A stretch of DNA of 64,000 nucleotides from Isoetes taiwanensis (GCA_021234155.1 JAJEKV010000022.1:7655961-7719960); one strand, 5' to 3'; shown: positions 37,521-49,345, counted from the stretch's first letter. Notes: generated by a model not told the origin, from the sequence alone. Translations and numbers: made by a program.

Positions 37521-37948
37521 CAACTACAATGGATATCATGCATGACGGTTGTTTTGACAAATAGAAGTATAGACAGGTCATTAGTTAGCATAATCGTCAC
37601 GTCTTTAGTCATAAAATTTTAGAATAAGCGTCAGATAAACAGTCAGAAATTTAGTCAGACTATTTGTCAAATTAATAACCAGCTTATTAGACAGTTTAAT
37701 CCTCAGAGAGGAGCCGTCAGTAGTCACCTTATTAGTCAACTTATTAGTTACATTACATGTTAGAATAAACGTCAGGTATTTCATTAGACAAGTAATCATC
37801 AGCTTATTAGTCAAAATTTTCAGCAAAACAAAACGTCAGTTTGTTGGTCAGACCAATCGGCAATTTAATCATCAAATATATATTTGACAAAATTGGTTTG
37901 GACGCTCTGACAATTTTTCTGACGTTTAGTAGATCTCCTTTAGTGGTG
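37521..37948. mobile_element. Small inverted-repeat element with many TTAGTCA words
   Basis: The left end CAACTACAATGGATATC and the reverse complement of the right end CACCACTAAAGGAGATC are imperfect inverted repeats and continue with ACGG or ACGTCAG. Between them, TTAGTCA, TTATTAGTCA and GTCAGA words recur every 10-30 bases in both orientations. Dense subterminal repeats with CACTA-like ends suggest a non-autonomous CACTA-type element. Target duplications are not convincing. Confidence 0.5.
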
Positions 37949-39139
37949 GTTTCAATACATTGGATGTCTATTAACAACCGTGTATAGTTTTAGTTGCTCA
38001 TGTACATTTCCTTATCAATTGTTGAGAATTAGCTCACTTCTTGGGCGGATACTTTTAACAATGCATCTATCTAGAAATGCTTCACCATCCCATCATGGAT
38101 GTTATCCTCCATAAGCTTATCTTACTCGACTATAGGACCCTCTCTCTTTGAGCTTGTTAGAAGTTCGTCCATTTGTCGCCCACTTGAAGCAGTAAGGTAA
38201 CATTCCTTCGAGTTGCACGGCCACTGCATGTGATGTTGAGCATGGCCCCACTGTAGATGCTGGGATCATACCTTCAAGAGGTCATGGATCACTGAGATCA
38301 GCTCAATCCTCGGGCATTCGCCTGATATGTGTGTATATATACATATATTTCTCATAATAGATGTCTGTACAACAACATTCTTATTCATCTCAAGTCTTTC
38401 CTCCGAAGACCCCTTGGGGCGGGGTTTTTTAATCCGGATAGTAATATGTTTGCTGCGCTTCCTCTATTCTAGTCTCAATGTAGAGGTTGACTTTCTTCGA
38501 TAAGGGTCTTCTATTGCCGATAATATTCCTTCCTAAAAGCTTGAAGGTGACGCCATTGAAAAATATCGTCCATGTTGAATTCCTCGTCTTGGCAACTAAA
38601 GGATGACTCTAGATCCGATATTGTTGTGTCTGTGGCATTCTATGTATTTTATACGTTATATGTATAAAATACAAGACATGTCACCATGAGAATGTAATGG
38701 ATGTGATGACTAATGAGACAAAGTTAGATATGCTAAATTGACTTTAATTAGATAAGCATGCAAGATTAGCTAATTAATAACTAATTATGTTAATCAATTA
38801 TTAATTATGGTAATTAGCAAGTGCTATTTGGGCCATATCGATTGACCCTCATGAACTTGTTAATCAAGGGCTAGTCAAAATTGGGGCTCCATCCCCAATT
38901 TGCCCCAAATCGATTTGGGGACAGTTGGAGAAGGAAAAGGAGCCTATTCAACCAGCAGAGCACGGAGAACATGAGAGATAGTGGATCAAGCTTAGATACC
39001 AGTTAGTAGGCTTAACTACCTTGAGATTCTTGTTAAGGATTAATCCTTGTTTGCTTAGATGGCTGATCAATCTTATATTGAAGTTCTATTTGAAGTTATG
39101 AATGGATTTATGATTTAGGTAGTAGGCTGCAGTCATGCC
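37949..39139. other. Non-coding stretch with one hairpin
   Basis: At 38,643-38,673 two perfect 12-base inverted arms (TGTATTTTATAC and GTATAAAATACA) enclose a 7-base loop. Nothing else is recognisable. Confidence 0.5.
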
Positions 39140-39650
39140 ATAGCATGTTTCAGCCTATCTGCAAAGTGTGCACAGGAGGGGTGGATGGAGTGGACTACCC
39201 TAGTCAATGTTCTATGCCAGGCCAACGCCATTGTCATGATTCCATTTGTTCTTGTCCAGAGATCCTGACCGTCTGTCGAGCCTTTTTGAGTCTGAGCCGG
39301 GGGTAGAATCCTTAGTTGTGACGTATTTTATGTGTTATGTTGGTATTATATTGATGTTGCCTTGATGATGGATGGGCCACCCTTCATTGTGGTATCTTAT
39401 TTCATATGTGTTGTTGCTAGTGCTAACATGTACACACGCTTCTGCAGTGTAGGATATCCCAGATAAGGCATGGGACGAATGACGCCCTCATGTCCTTCAC
39501 TCGGACATTTGGCTATCACGAGTGTTCTGAGTTAGACGGAGGGCCTTTCCTTGGTGATCGAGTCGCCATAGAAGGGGAATTTCCCATATTTATATGATGG
39601 GCCGGGTCATAGCACTGGCCATAGGGATAGGTTCCAGATATTTTTCTCAA
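39140..39650 (+). repeat. LTR-like relic related to the LTR at 59.7-60.4 kb
   Basis: The block AGCCTATCTGCAAAG, GAGGGGTGGATGGAGTGGA and ATGCCAG matches the reverse complement of about 60,110-60,190. Weaker matches continue to about 39,520. The partner copy has a primer-binding site, so this is probably a diverged solo LTR. Its outer limits are uncertain. Confidence 0.55.
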
Positions 39651-39711
39651 ACACTTCCATACGTATTTTTATGTTTTGGAAGTATAGAACGTCTTTTTTG
39701 CATTTTCATAT

Positions 39712-39984
39712 TGTTAGAGCCTAGTTCCAAACCTTACAATAGCCAAGCCTCAAACTACTAGATCTACATAATGCACAATACTGGAAAAAACCGTCTCCAT
39801 AGCTAGATCAAAAAAATAATCCCTCTCTAATACACTGTCTCAATCTCTGCTCTGATAGCACCGTGATCATAGCACACACCACAATAAGTACATGCAGATC
39901 TCCTCCACGCGTGCATGTGTGTATATTATATACATATGTATATACCTGCCAACCATATATATGGTCTTCTATACCACCCCAATA
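39712..39984 (-). repeat. Short Ty3 LTR, left copy
   Basis: It shares GCCAAGCCTCAAACTAC, AGATCTAC.TAATGCACAATACT, CTCTGATAGCACCGTGATCA and the TATATGGTCTTCTATACCAC end with the two right copies. Confidence 0.85.
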
Positions 39985-40109
39985 GTGACAACTACAGTGG
40001 AAAATATGCCACTCCGTGGCGGAGAACCCACAACAAAATATATTAGTATGGTCCTTGGGACATGTTCCCAAATGACACATTTATATAGATGTTTATAACT
40101 GGCATAAAG

Positions 40110-41400
40110 CAAAATGGTCCAAAATAACTGTGACGAAATAGACACCTTCGTAACTGTGGCAAACTTTGAAAGATGATATCTTGAGTTCCAGAGCTCTATT
40201 TGACCTGGACCATGGCTCGTTGGATTCATATCGCTGAAATACATCATTGACATAGGGTAGATAATGTTTTATTGAACTATCACCCTCTGTTTTTATAGAA
40301 AAATGATCTGTTATAACCCAGAAATTCTTCACCAATTCCCTGTTAGAGTTATGCCCAAATTCCTTAGAATAGCACTTCTCTTTCAAAATATGGTTTGAGG
40401 TCCTTTCCATTCCTGGGATTTGGCAACATTTCCCCTTCTGGAGTCGTCAAGTCTTGGTTTTGGTACCTCTTTATCAATGAAAAATGGGCCTTTCCATGGG
40501 CTTTAAAATTTGGATAGATGTTTCTTAGTTGTCTTCCACAATACCAATTGCCCTTCCTCAAATGGATTAACAACCTGTAACTTATCTTTGATAAGCTTTG
40601 CTTTTTGTTTATGCCTCATATTAAAGTCTGATGCTTCTTGTCTCATCTCTTGCAATTGGAGCAAATCATCCATCCTATTATGCACCTGCTTTGGAGTTGG
40701 AACTTCTTCTAAATTCTCATAACAAGGTAGCTCCACAAATGAACACAAAGGAATGTCCAAATAAATAGGCAATATAGCTTGCACTTCATAAACCATTTCA
40801 AATAGCGTTAGTCTTATAGCCAATTTGTAACTGAAATTCCATAAAGCACTTGTCAAGGCTCCATGCCACTTTCTTTGATTATCCTTCAATGTTTTAGCCA
40901 AGATGGCTTTCAAAATTTTATTTGTAGACTCGGCTTGTCCATTTCCTTATGAAGGATCTTCCTAGTTGTTGTTCTAGCTGCAAAATGCTCCTGATAATCA
41001 TATGCTTGCTGCAACAAATCATGAGTCTGCTGACAAGCAACACACCTCAATAAGAGGCCTTTCATAGTCTTCTTATAAAGAACGGCGTCATGCACCACAT
41101 AAGCAGTTGCTTGTACACTAAGAGCATGCTTTTGTTGCTTTGAAAATGATGAAGGATAAGTTTGATTTTGTAAATACTTTGCATATATTAGTATACCAAG
41201 GATCCACAGTCTCAATGAATCCTTGTAATACTCCATTATCCTTAAATACTATTTGCTAGTCTGTTTCCTCTTCTATTTCAGCACCACTACTCAAATAGGC
41301 ACTTGGATGATGAGCTCCTTGAGCCATCTTAATATGCTTCAACTCAAACTCTTGTATGATAAAAGTTCATCTTGTAAATTTTGAAGAACTGTGTCATCAA
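40110..41400 (-). pseudogene. Integrase remnant of the short-LTR Ty3 element
   Basis: From right to left the minus strand shows an integrase zinc-finger part (LLLRCVACQQTHDLLQQAYD, about 41,075-41,015) and the second half of the core with its tail (TLKDNQRKWHGALTSALW, LTLFEMVYEVQAILP, QVVNPFEEGQLVLWKTTK; 40,900-40,520). Further left the sequence is C-terminal and untranslated. The catalytic DDE residues of the core centre are missing, so it is non-functional. Confidence 0.75.
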
Positions 41401-41409
41401 TATATTAAA

Positions 41410-42235
41410 AGAATGGTAATATTACAAAGCAAGTGAGGAGGAAAGAGAACTGCCCCAAAGAGACAGCGATACCTCGACACTCCACAAAAAACTCACAGAA
41501 AAACTGCAACTCTACTGCTGTACAAACCGACCATCACCATCTACAAAGAAGTCCCGCTAAATGGCAAACTTCCGCTCTACTAATCCCGGGAACACCAGAA
41601 AGCTTTGAAATAGCTTGTACCTGAGTCGTGGAGTCAAAGAGGCTGCAGGCTGCTGAATCCCCTGAAAGATCCACAACCGCCGCCGCTTCCAAATCAGCCA
41701 CACCAACCAAGCCACGCACAGATGCAAGGCTTGCTGCCGCAAGAGCGGCCAAGCACCAGGATACACATGAAGCAGCAACTGCTGGCTAGTCAATCTCACC
41801 TGAAACAGAGCCTTAACCCAATCCCAGGCAGCCTGCAAATGAGGGCATAAAACCAGACAATGCTCCACAGTCTCACGATGAAGGCCACAACAAGGGCAGA
41901 GAGGGCTCACATCCGGCCTAAACTGACTCAAAAGGGCATTCACCCTGATACAGCGGTGCACCACCTGCCACAGAAGCACCCTAACCTTCGATGGGGGAAG
42001 CGAGCTCCATGTCCACGTCCAAACCGAGCGCCATCGAGAACCCGGAAGCTGCAGAGATCACTTGCCTGAAGGGGGCAGTGTGTCATGAATAGCCAGCACC
42101 CGGTAACAAGACCGCACAAAACAAGAAGACACAACATCCGGATGAACCTTCCAAACCTGCACCACCACATCATCCTGATCTTGGACTGTCTTGTTGTGAA
42201 TGCATGGCAAGGGGTGCACATCCATATAAATGTAA
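41410..42235 (-). pseudogene. 3' fragment of a LINE (zinc-binding reverse-transcriptase tail)
   Basis: The frame at 41,979-41,557 reads LLWQVVHRCIRVNALLSQF, then CPCCGLHRETVEHCLVLC and AWLVWLIWKRRRLWIF. This is the zf-RVT tail of plant LINEs with its Cys/His pattern. It lies inside the RNase H part of the surrounding Ty3 element, whose frame (KFRHYLLPSQLYCANVH) breaks at about 42,245 and whose integrase resumes after about 41,400. The same orientation and a 5'-truncated form are typical of LINE insertions. Confidence 0.8.
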
Positions 42236-42244
42236 ACATAATGT

Positions 42245-43444
42245 ACATTTGCGCAATACAATTGTGAAGGAAGAAGATAATGTCTAAATTTGTTCAAGGC
42301 CCATTTTAATGCTAACCCAAGATGCTCCACATGAGTCCATTTCTGCTATTGTAGAGTTTAACAACTTGTTAGCATAGTAATTCACATCATAATGCTTTTG
42401 CTGATTTTTCTGACATAGTGTGACAGCCAAAGCTTGCTCCCAAATTGTAAAGAATAAATGAAATGGCTCACTCATACTTGGAGGAATCGGCAAAGTTCTC
42501 TCTTTTAATTGTCCAAAACACCATTCAAATGCTTCTTGAGCTTCCTCCATCCATCTAAAATGCTGGCCTTGCTTCATACAATCCACTAGTGGCTTTGTCA
42601 CCTTAGCAAAATTGTACAAAAATGTCTACTAAAACTGAGTTGACCATATAAGTTTCTCACTTTTATTACATTTATAGATGGTTTCACCTTCTCCAAGGCT
42701 GCAATCTTACCATGATCCACTTGTAAACCATTTTTTGAAATATAATTGCCCAATAGTTTCCCTCTATTAGTGAAGAAAATACATTTCGCAGGATTTAAAC
42801 TTATGCCATACAATCTGCACCTCTCAAAAACTTTGTTGAGATGATCCAAGTGATCTCTTCTTGGATTAGAAAATATTGTTAAGTCATCTATAGAGACTCC
42901 CAAAAAGTCTAAAATGTCATGAAAAGCATATGTCATAGCTCGTTGAAATGTGGCTGGAGCATTTGTGATGCCAAAAGGTAATACCTTATAAGCATAAATG
43001 CCAAATGATGTTTGAAAAGCCGTCATTTCTTGGCATGGTAGATAGATTTGGATCTGATTCCTCCACTGGATCTTGCAAAAAAACTTTGAAAGCAAAGCAA
43101 ATAATCAGCAGTCGATAATTTACATTGCTGGCAATATCTCTCGAACTTCACAATGTGCTTCAAAAGATCCCGATCTACCAGATTATGAAACTTTGGAATC
43201 CCCACTGTCTGAAAACCCATACCATCGGTGGTAATACCACTATATCTGCCTCTTCTTGAGGTTCTTGAAATTGAAAAAACGAAATGGAATCTCTCTTCAA
43301 TTTAAAAAACGAAATTGGGTTACCTTCTAGATCAGTAAATGGAATCAAAACCTCCTGAATTTGAGAATTATATTCCAGATTTGTTGCCAAATCTGAAAAT
43401 GAAATTGAATCTTGATGCAATTTTGAGCCAAAAGACTGAGTCAC
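42245..43444 (-). pseudogene. Gag remnant, reverse transcriptase and RNase H of the short-LTR Ty3 element
   Basis: A gag-like start at 43,444 (MTQSFGSKLHQDS) leads to IPKFHNLVDRDLLKHIVKFE. Then the reverse transcriptase appears abruptly (VLPFGITNAPATFQRAM, VSIDDLTIFSNPRRDHLDHL with YVDD changed to SIDD; 43,000-42,840). The RT end and RNase H follow (QHFRWMEEAQEAFEW, YANKLLNSTIAEMDS; 42,560-42,330). An internal deletion has removed the protease and the N-terminal RT. Confidence 0.82.
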
Positions 43445-43651
43445 CGGACCCCTTCTTGTTACAATGGAGCTCCCCTTGTTAAATTGTACCCCACAAATCA
43501 GTTACGGCAAGATCCCCTTCACACAAAGAAATTGCTCCTCGCTCAATTATGTCGTTCTTTACTGATGATCACCAAGACCAATGGTAACAATTCTTTTTCT
43601 AGTGAAAATTCTTGTCAAAAAATGGTCTGTCGAGCACGGTGATCACTAAAT

Positions 43652-44227
43652 TGTTGAAGCCTTACTCTAAAACTTACAAGAAGAATAAAAACCCAATGGC
43701 CAAGCCTCAAACTACCAGATCTACGCAATGCACAATACTGGAAAAAACCATCTCCATAGCTAGATCAAGAAGATAATCCCTCTCCAATACACCGTCACTG
43801 TCTATCTCTCTGCTCTGATAGCACCGTGATCATAGCATACACTATAATGCATACGTGTATATCTCCTCCGCGCATGCATGTGTGTACGTACATGTGTATA
43901 TACCTGCCAACTGTATATATGGTCTCCTATACCACTCCTTAGAGCCTAGCTCCAAACCTTACAAGAAGGATAAAAACCCAATGACCAAGCCTCAAACTAC
44001 CAGATCTACACAATGCACAATACTAGAAAAAACCATCTCCATAGCTAGATCAAGATGGTAATACCTCTCCAATACATCGTCTCTGGCTATCTCTCTGCCC
44101 TAATAGCACCATGATCATAGCACACACCACAATGCATACGTGTATATCTCCTCCACATGTGCATGTGTGTACATACATGTGTATATACTTGCCAACCGTA
44201 TATATAGTCTTCTATACCACTCCAACA
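43652..44227 (-). repeat. Two short Ty3 LTRs in tandem
   Basis: Copies at 43,652-43,938 and 43,939-44,227 are joined directly. The junction reads CCACTCC then TTAGAGCC, so the last four bases of one LTR and the first two of the next are lost. This points to unequal recombination or an aberrant junction, not two separate insertions. Confidence 0.85.
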
Positions 44228-44235
44228 TATATCTT

Positions 44236-44510
44236 GACCGAAAAAAAATTCTGGCGCGGTCGCATCATCCTCACAGCTCAGAAGCGTATAATTTTCTAAC
44301 GCAAGCAACCATTCAACAAGCGGACGCTAAACATCGCGACCGCAAATTTGCAGCATGCGGCCTCTAGTCGTCAATCGCGACTGCGTTTTCCTATTTGTGG
44401 AGGCAACTTTTAAATTATTTGCAGCTGCATAGCTTTAATTTGAGGTCGCTATGTGTAGTTTGCAGCCCGCGTAATGCATATTCCAACGCCGCATATGCGG
44501 ACTAAGCTTT
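44236..44510. other. CpG-rich patch with an inverted GCGGTCGC motif
   Basis: After the LTR, CpG frequency rises sharply. GCGGTCGC (near 44,252) and GCGACCGC (near 44,336) are inverted copies, and further GCGACTGCG and GCCGCATATGCGG words follow. It could be part of an unrecognised DNA transposon. No coding sequence is seen. Confidence 0.4.
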
Positions 44511-47045
44511 TAGACTCTGCTTGGTCAAACTTTTATAAGAGAGAATAAAAACTTGGAGAGAAATTGAAATTTTTCATTCTAAAACAAATGGCCCACACTA
44601 GTGTAAACTCCATGACCATTGAACTGCAATTTCATCTTGTTCTACACGTGCTGGATCATGCAAACGAGATTCAACGGCCATAGGAAAGCTCAATTCTATA
44701 AATTTGAATCTAAATTTCTAGCAGGTGGGCGTGTTCGAAGATCTAGCGATCCAATCTCAGATCTTGAACTAGAGGATAATTTGATATATTTGATGAAAGT
44801 AATGATTCCTACTAGGGCCATCAGACGGCTGTTAAAAATACCACTAAACGCCTTGAAACCAATATTTCGGAGAAAGAGGATGCTCGAGGCGCTTTGCTGG
44901 AGGAAAATTCTACTTCAATGTGATACCCATGTCTGACGCTTGGACAAATGGTTGAACATCTTAGGTAGCTCCCAAGTGAAAGATCTACAACTGGAGGATC
45001 AGATCGAAGCTGAAGAAAATGGGAATTGAAATATTTGCTCTTCATCAACTCTTCATGTCTGACTTTGAACCATGAACCTTAAAAGTTTATTTAATGGCCA
45101 CCATCATCAATTAATACATGAGTTTTTTTATATTGAGTTTGGTTTCTAAACGTCTTGTTTGGTTTAGGGCTCTCTCTACATTTTTATTTTTATTTTGCTT
45201 CTTGATATATCTAAAGCCTCTCGCAATAAGTTTGCTAACTCATTGTAGGTGACATTTTAGATACATTAAATAAGAACATCAACGTCTCATTTGGTTTAAA
45301 GCTCTCTTTACGTTTCTTTTTTATTTTTCTATTTGATGTATCTAAAGTGCGCCACACAATCAGTTGCTAGTTGCTGACTCATTGTAGGTGGCATTTTAGA
45401 TATATTAAATAGGAATATAAAAAAAAGCACAAAACAGAAGTTCAGTTGCTTGCTAAGCTTCGTCTTTAGGAAAGTGCATAGTCAATGACATCTGGACCTT
45501 TGATCAGGCCTTCTTTCCTTTGGACTCTATGGCAGAGCCACCGTGGCCATTGCAAAGGTCATGACATCAGAGGGATAGATGCCATTGAAATTGATTGTGC
45601 GTGCATCAATCGGTCCCCCAATTTTAACCCATGATGTTGCTTAAGATTGCTCCATTGCATTAGTTAGTCGTAACTTCGGTTCACATTAATTGTCATTTGA
45701 TACTTCAAATGGCAATTATGTATACCAAAGTTACAGTCTAACACTTGCAATGAGCTAATCTTAAACAATACTATGATTTGAGATTAGGTGGTCTTCTAAT
45801 GTCGAAGTCGATGTTATCTCTCTTAGAAGGAGGGGGTTACGTCTTAAACTTGCAATAGGCTGATGTTAAACAACACTAGGGCTTGAGATTAGGTGGTCAT
45901 CTGATGTCGAATTTGATGTTATCTCTCTTGGAAGGAGTGGGTTTTCCAATGCCTCTATTTAGCCATCTCTCTATGTCAATGTCGCTTAATTACTTGTTAC
46001 TCTCCATTACATAGAGAGATACTAAGATAGAGGCAGTGGAAACCTCGCTCCTTGATTCGAAGGTCCCCTAGTTTTAAGCTGTGGTGTTGCTTAAGGTCGT
46101 CTCATTGCACCTCCGATTGAAGTGAGCGAGATTTCCCAAATTTTCATTCTTTGCCTCTCTAGATGAATGTCAGTCACTTCCTAGGCTCCATTATTCAGAG
46201 AGACGCGAAAGCAAGGGCGGGAAATTGCGATCCCAACATCAATTCACTAATTATAATTAATATTTGTCTTGATGGTCCTATAGCACTAGTTTTTGTTGGA
46301 GTGAAGCATGTCGACTAGCTAGGCTGCATTTTCCCAGGGGTAACAATTGAGAATTCTCGAAACTCTTATTGCCTCCTTTAGAAAGAGCGAACTTTGCTCC
46401 ACCTCCCTTTGGACGTCTCTCTGGGTCAATGTAGCTTAGTTATTTGCTAAGTTATATTTTGCACAAAGAGGCTCCAAAACTGAGGTGGAGCAGAATTCAC
46501 CTTCTCAAGGTGGAAGTTCCCATATATAATATGCTATAATGTCAAAGGTGAGAATGTTCCCTAATCTCAAGCCAAAGTGCTGCTTGAGCTTTGTCCATTC
46601 ATAGAAGAGTTAGGCGCCAACCAAACTTATGCCTAACTGCCATATTGATGGAGAAGCTTGAGCAGCACTATGACTTGAAATTGGGGGATGTCTTCCCTTC
46701 GAGGTTGTGGTTGGTTGCGCGTGGAGGTAACAAGATTTTTGAGTACTCTATTTTATTGTTTCCCTTGGATAATGTGGCTTCGTGGTTCTTTGCTTCTCTT
46801 TGGTGCAATTTTTGCGTTCAATACTTCAATGTTATATTTCAATGGCATCAGAACTTACCTTCGCAACTTGCTTTCCTTTGAGCACTATGATTGGAATCAT
46901 TGTGCTCACTGCAAAGCAGGTTATGGAGTTAATAATTGTTGTCTCTAAAATGGCTATATTTTTGCATTTGTGTTCATCTTTAACGTATCTCAAGTTCTCG
47001 AGTTATCTCCTTTTAGATGCAGCGAGCTTTCCAGGGTAAAGAAAG
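44511..47045. other. Non-coding stretch with diverged tandem duplications
   Basis: A unit of about 130 bases is duplicated at about 45,145-45,270 and 45,276-45,410 (TTTGGTTTA..GCTCTCT, ATATCTAAAG, CTCATTGTAGGTG). A unit of about 100 bases is duplicated at about 45,741-45,838 and 45,853-45,953 (GAGATTAGGTGGTC, GATGTTATCTCTCTT). No gene is recognised. Confidence 0.55.
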
Positions 47046-47055
47046 CTAGGGTGTT

Positions 47056-47075
47056 CTACATTTGGCCAAATGTAG
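47056..47075. repeat. Perfect 20-bp palindrome
   Basis: CTACATTTGGCCAAATGTAG is its own reverse complement. It lies about 270 bases before the start of the DDE-like gene and could be a terminal or regulatory site, though nothing else supports a role. Confidence 0.7.
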
Positions 47076-47345
47076 AGTAAAAGATGTATCACATTTCAAA
47101 TACATAACTGTTTTTCAGTATGTACATAATAGCTATATTAAGGAAGTTTTTTTTTTCGGAATTACTTGCCACGTCAACTAAAACGCAATCATGAAGCAGA
47201 TTTCATTCTCACCGCTCTAACCACTCCAAGAAACGCTTGAACGTTAGTAGAATTTCCCACTTTCTGGCTAAAACTTCGCCCAGCTCCAGGATTTCCTTCC
47301 TTCTTGCCAGAATTCCTCCAGCTAACCTTAAACCACGCAAGAACC

Positions 47346-48723
47346 ATGATGAACAACGAAGGAACAAAAATGGCACAAGAAGATTGCAATATCGGGAATG
47401 TGACAAAGAAAATGAAGCGTAAGATTGATGAAATTGTTAAATTTATATACAATCAGGTACAAGATTTACGTCCTGTGCAAAGGAGAGCTTTGGCAGTGAA
47501 AACTGTTCGGGATGAAAGGCTGCACTTCTTTTTTGAACCTGCCATTGGAAATCTAGCGCAAGTGAAGGATACTATGCTACAAAATATGTGTGACGGTCTG
47601 CAGGAAGTGAAACAAGCAAATAGCAATGATAAATTAGCAGCTAAGCATTCCATGTTATCAATGATTGTTGGCGAGAATGGAAAACTCAAGCAAAAAGGAG
47701 TAGCCTCTAGAATTCTTCAAGTGCAAGCAAGAAACCTTACAAAAGCTGCAATTAGAAGAAAGCACATGTCATTATCAGGTGCTAACATGTGGGCACTGGC
47801 AGGAAGGCAATCCAGAGGAGATATGCTTCCGGAATCAACTAAACACTTGGTAAATGATTTTTTGTTAACCCATACCAAAACTTCTCCAAAGTACAGGGAT
47901 GTCAGGAAGAAAAGGACACTTCCAATCCAGTTTTTGGACATGCCCCAGGTCAGTTTTAAGTCTTTTAATCCTCTTTGTTGCAAGCTCGATAGAAGCTAGC
48001 TTTTGTGCACCCTGGATAAGTTTATTAATCCTATTTGCATTCCATGCAAGGGATGTATCTGATATACATTGAAGTACATCCAACTACAATAATTATATTT
48101 TTACGCTTAGAGGCACTGAATGAGCTATGTTTAACAGGAAAAGTACTTGGATGTACTTCCAATTTCATCCAATGTGGCAGAAGGCAGAAAATGTGTTGAA
48201 AGTCAGGCTGTGTTTTTATAGTCTTAGTTTTTGTAGTTTCCAAGTACATGCTAGTACATTCTGAGCTTTCCTGAACTCAAGATACTGTTGAAAGATAGGG
48301 TAATACATAAAAATATTTAAATGTACTTTCCTCCATAAAAAAAGTATTGAATACATACATCTGTGACACAGTGACACTGTGTGTGACCTAGTTACATATT
48401 GAATTTTGTATGTACATCTAGAATGCGTTGGAGTACATTTTCTACATATTTATACATATCATATACATAATATGTACGATGTTGTGTTATAGTAGTCGAA
48501 TGTATATCAAATCATGGCCTGACTGCCATAGAACTAATGCAATGTCTGCAACATCTTTGAATTCATAAGTAGTTTTAATTTATGTGTGAATTGTATGAGA
48601 TGTTCAAAGATGAACATCCTGAAGTGAAGATTAGCGTCAGAATGTTCGAATCGCTTTTAAGCCTCACGCGGTGTGAGAAGAGAGGAACACATGCCGCTTG
48701 CGCGAAGAATGAACAAAAACCAT
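47346..48723 (+). pseudogene. DDE-like transposase-family gene, 5' part (interrupted)
   Basis: Exon 1 (47,346-47,948, 201 codons, phase 0, donor CAG/GTCAGT) is fully open. It encodes a basic helical protein with KKMKRKIDEIVKFIYNQV, VASRILQVQARNLTKAAIRR and YRDVRKKRTLPIQFLDMPQ. After an intron of about 640 bases, a second block (about 48,590-48,723) reads LYEMFKDEHPEVKISVRMFE. The pattern of a basic region followed by 'hP.vkis..mF.sL' and then Cys-rich and DDE-like parts matches a widespread uncharacterised eukaryotic protein family that I know only by pattern. The block breaks at 48,724, where a 5.6-kb insertion begins; the gene resumes at 54,325. ATG 47,346 follows ACC and is the first in frame. 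Confidence 0.6.
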
Positions 48724-49345
48724 CACCCAAAAATTAAAAAAAACTACATGGTTTTTTCCTTTGGTTATGACTAGAAACCATTCTATAAAACCAATGGGGT
48801 GTTCGGGTTGATATCATTAAAACCATATGTGACTAAACTATAATGGGTTCTCTTGTTAGGTTTGTTAGGTGGTATTATGGCATGGTAATCGCAGATGGCC
48901 TTTTAGTAGAGTTTGTCAAAGTGGTATTACATATTGGTAAAATGAATGTGGTATAATTTATAGTGTTTAAAAAACGGCTTGTCCATGTGGTATAACATTA
49001 TGGTTGTGGATGTGGTTTAATGTAGTGCTTGTTTCGGGTGATTTTATAATGTGGTGGCTATTGTGATTTTATAATGTGGTTGGCTATTGTAGTATCGCAT
49101 GGCTAAATGCCATGGTAAAGCATATGCATGTGTTTGTTCTATGTGTGCATGGTTTTGTTTTTGCATTAGCTATATGGTTCTCATTTATAAACCAGTAATG
49201 GTATGCTGCTATTAAAGCACTCCAAAGTTTTAAGTATAAGACTATTAATGACCGTGGATGGTTTCTTATGCATACAAGTAATGGTCTGTCATTTGAAGCA
49301 TTTCAAGTATAGAAGACTAAAACTATTAAGGACCGTGTATGGTTT
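48724..49345 (-). repeat. AACCAC/ACCATG-family repeat, copy B
   Basis: From CACCCAAAAATT onward it shares ACTACATGGTTTTTTCC, ACCAATG.GG, AAAACCATATG, GGTTCTCTTGT and GTGGTATTATGGCATGGTAA with the reverse complement of copy A, then the TTTGAAGCATT and CGTGTATGGTTT words near its far end. Confidence 0.85.

Larger units (their letters stand above)
39712..44227 (-). mobile_element. Decayed Ty3 element with short LTRs and a duplicated right LTR
   Basis: Three copies of a 273-290 bp LTR lie at 39,712-39,984, 43,652-43,938 and 43,939-44,227. They begin TGTTAGAGCC or a variant, and the intact ends finish CCAACA or CCAATA. Between the first two lies a minus-strand gag-pol remnant of about 3.7 kb. The protease and the first half of the reverse transcriptase are missing, and a LINE fragment sits inside RNase H. 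The flanks share only a weak ATAT, so a clear target duplication is not seen. Confidence 0.82.

Noticed and set aside
37560-37920. CRISPR-like array of short repeats
   Set aside because: Repeats are degenerate, in both orientations and without equal spacers; this is a plant nuclear context and fits transposon subterminal repeats.
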